A stretch of DNA of 6,877 bases, from positions 1-6,877 of the forward strand of contig CAMEOC010000056.1 of the NCBI GenBank assembly GCA_945929285.1, written 5' to 3'. Of the stretch, positions 6,192-6,877 are shown in pieces. The translations under genes and the position numbers were made by a program. Within the stretch, counting starts at the first letter, position 1. Each line of letters begins with the position of its first letter. Source of the DNA: an uncultured Mucispirillum sp. (GTDB lineage: Bacteria > Chrysiogenota > Deferribacteres > Deferribacterales > Mucispirillaceae). The notes beneath the pieces are model-generated. The model was not told the origin of the DNA, made no database searches, and worked only from the letters and a program-made list of their open reading frames with translations.

Positions 6192-6369
6192 AAGCTCATC
6201 TCCAAATATTTTTAATATAAGGAAAAGCTAATCCGCTTATCTCCTGACTGCATTTATTTTATGCCATATATTTCTTATTTATTCGAATTTATTATTATCC
6301 ATAAGGAAAATAGAATATAAATTGAGATATAAAATAGTATTTGCAATAATATGCACTAAAAGTGATAAT

Positions 6370-6396
6370 AAAAAAAGCCTTGCTAATGCAAGGCTT
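6370..6396 (-). terminator. Intrinsic terminator of tRNA-Asn
   Basis: On the minus strand AAGCCTTGC and GCAAGGCTT form a perfect 9-bp stem with the loop ATTA, followed by seven T's (6376-6370). It begins 8 bases beyond the tRNA 3' end. Confidence 0.92.
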
Positions 6397-6404
6397 AAGA
6401 AAAA

Positions 6405-6477
<73 letters not shown>

Positions 6478-6491
6478 ATGTTTTATTAAAA

Positions 6492-6522
6492 GGTTACCCT
6501 CTCAATGTTTGAGAAGTAAACC
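6492..6522. repeat. Hairpin-forming dyad in the tRNA-Asn leader
   Basis: TCTCAA (6500-6505) and TTGAGA (6509-6514) form a perfect 6-bp dyad around TGT. Outside them, GGTTAC (6492-6497) and GTAAACC (6516-6522) pair with one bulge. On the minus strand the dyad spans the predicted tRNA -10 and start site, ending 14 bases before the tRNA. It has no T-tract, so it may be a regulatory dyad or a processing structure. Confidence 0.4.
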
Positions 6523-6543
6523 ATATTTTATTTAAGTTGTCAA
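6515..6543 (-). promoter_or_regulatory. Promoter of tRNA-Asn
   Basis: Minus-strand TTGACA (6543-6538), a perfect -35, is followed after 17 bases by TTTACT (6520-6515), a 4/6 match to the -10. Transcription would start near 6508, giving a leader of about 30 bases before the tRNA. Confidence 0.6.
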
Positions 6544-6554
6544 CAACTTTTTTT
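6534..6554 (+). repeat. Perfect palindrome followed by a T-run, terminator-like
   Basis: AAGTTG (6534-6539), TCAA, CAACTT (6544-6549), with T's continuing to 6554. On the plus strand it has the form of a short intrinsic terminator, but no rightward gene precedes it. On the minus strand, 8 bases after the stop of the FabH-like gene, the stem is followed by AAAT and would not terminate well. The palindrome contains the tRNA -35 hexamer. Confidence 0.4.
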
Positions 6555-6562
6555 AATTTTTT

Positions 6563-6877
6563 TTAAATTTCTTCTTCCGGGTCCATTAATGTTAAATCTG
6601 CAATGCAACCACCCCAGGAAAGCCCAACACCAAAGCCCATTAATAATGCCCTTTTACCAAGAGGTATATTTAAAGACTGCATTTTATTAATTGCAATAGG
6701 TATAGTGGCAGATGCAGTATTACCAGTATCTTCACAGTCATTAAAATATCTGCCGTCATCTGGTATTTTACATGCTTTTTGTATAGTCTGTAACATAAAT
6801 TTATTTGCCTGGTGGAAAATAAAATTATCTATATCATGGACGGAAAGCATATGTGGGGCTAATATGGAGTTAAGCAT
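6563..6877 (-). CDS. Ketoacyl-ACP synthase III (FabH-like), C-terminal part only
   Basis: The last 104 residues of a thiolase-fold condensing enzyme that joins an acyl group to malonyl-ACP; the remaining roughly 220-250 residues, with the active-site cysteine, lie beyond the right edge. The ATG at 6877 falls on the window edge within the conserved fold and is unlikely to be the true start. Visible: FIFHQANKFML with the catalytic histidine, EDTGNTASATIPIAI with the catalytic asparagine, and the closing MGFGVGLSWGGCIADL, which corresponds to the VGFGAGLTWG end of FabH. The HQANKFML / TGNTxSxTIPIA wording recalls FabH homologues of surface-polysaccharide or secondary-metabolite clusters rather than housekeeping FabH, but without the N-terminus and neighbours this remains open. 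The stop TAA is at 6563-6565. tRNA-Asn follows on the same strand 85 bases later with its own promoter. Confidence 0.9.
   Translation of the reverse strand: MLNSILAPHMLSVHDIDNFIFHQANKFMLQTIQKACKIPDDGRYFNDCEDTGNTASATIPIAINKMQSLNIPLGKRALLMGFGVGLSWGGCIADLTLMDPEEEI

Larger units (their letters stand above)
6030..6252. repeat. Imperfect inverted repeat bounding the small RNA/peptide block
   Basis: Left arm, plus strand: TGCAGTCAG (6030-6038), AGCGG (6039-6043), TTAGCT (6044-6049). Right arm, minus strand: TGCAGTCAG (6252-6244), six extra bases GAGATA, AGCGG (6237-6233), one extra A, TTAGCT (6231-6226). Twenty bases match in the same order. Both arms put GG(A)TTA in the loop of a small hairpin (AGAGC/GCTCT on the left, AAGC/GCTT on the right). 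The arms could be ends of a roughly 225-base MITE-like element, flanked by TTTATT on both sides (6021-6026, 6253-6258), or two related 5' leaders of convergent transcripts. Confidence 0.5.
5841..6404. other. Gene-poor region between the MATE gene and tRNA-Asn
   Basis: 564 bases without a conventional gene. From left to right: the minus-strand leader and weak promoter of the MATE gene (5841-5906); A/T-rich DNA with nothing recognised (about 5907-5990); a plus-strand promoter, small RNA and terminator (5993-6111); a 21-codon minus-strand ORF (6126-6191); an inverted partial copy of the small RNA 5' region (6226-6252); further A/T-rich DNA with nothing recognised (about 6260-6368); and the tRNA-Asn terminator (6370-6396). 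Confidence 0.8.

Overview
The window is AT-rich, roughly 30% G+C by eye, and gene-dense except for one 560-base stretch. An lpxC gene (first committed enzyme of lipid A synthesis) points to a Gram-negative, outer-membrane bacterium. Together with the low G+C, the A/T-ending codons and a tRNA gene lacking an encoded CCA end, this would fit an AT-rich Gram-negative lineage such as the Deferribacterota (Mucispirillum-like), Fusobacteria or similar. That placement is a guess from composition and gene content only.

Left part (1-2550, all minus strand, read right to left): a small acidic protein of unknown function, a weak hairpin terminator, then lpxC with its own probable promoter and a strong ribosome binding site, then proS (prolyl-tRNA synthetase, type with an editing insertion), which runs off the left edge.

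Middle (2734-4073, plus strand): a promoter followed by a two-gene operon, nfo (endonuclease IV, abasic-site repair) and an Rrf2-family regulator whose cysteines have IscR-like spacing. The pairing suggests, without proving it, redox or iron-sulfur control of a DNA repair gene. Converging on this operon with only 4 bases between stop codons is a minus-strand pair (4078-5840): a MATE multidrug/Na+ or H+ antiporter and a 119-residue membrane protein that overlaps it by ATGA.

Right part (5841-6877): the gene-poor stretch 5841-6404 holds what looks like an independent small RNA gene on the plus strand, with a -35/-10 promoter, three consecutive hairpins, and a strong intrinsic terminator. Facing it on the minus strand is a 21-codon ORF with a ribosome binding site. 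The 5' region of the small RNA recurs, inverted, upstream of that ORF, so the block is either a compact convergent two-RNA locus or a small inverted-repeat element. It is the least explained part of the window. Beyond it lie tRNA-Asn(GUU) with its own promoter and terminator and the 3' end of a ketoacyl-ACP synthase III (FabH-like) gene cut by the right edge.
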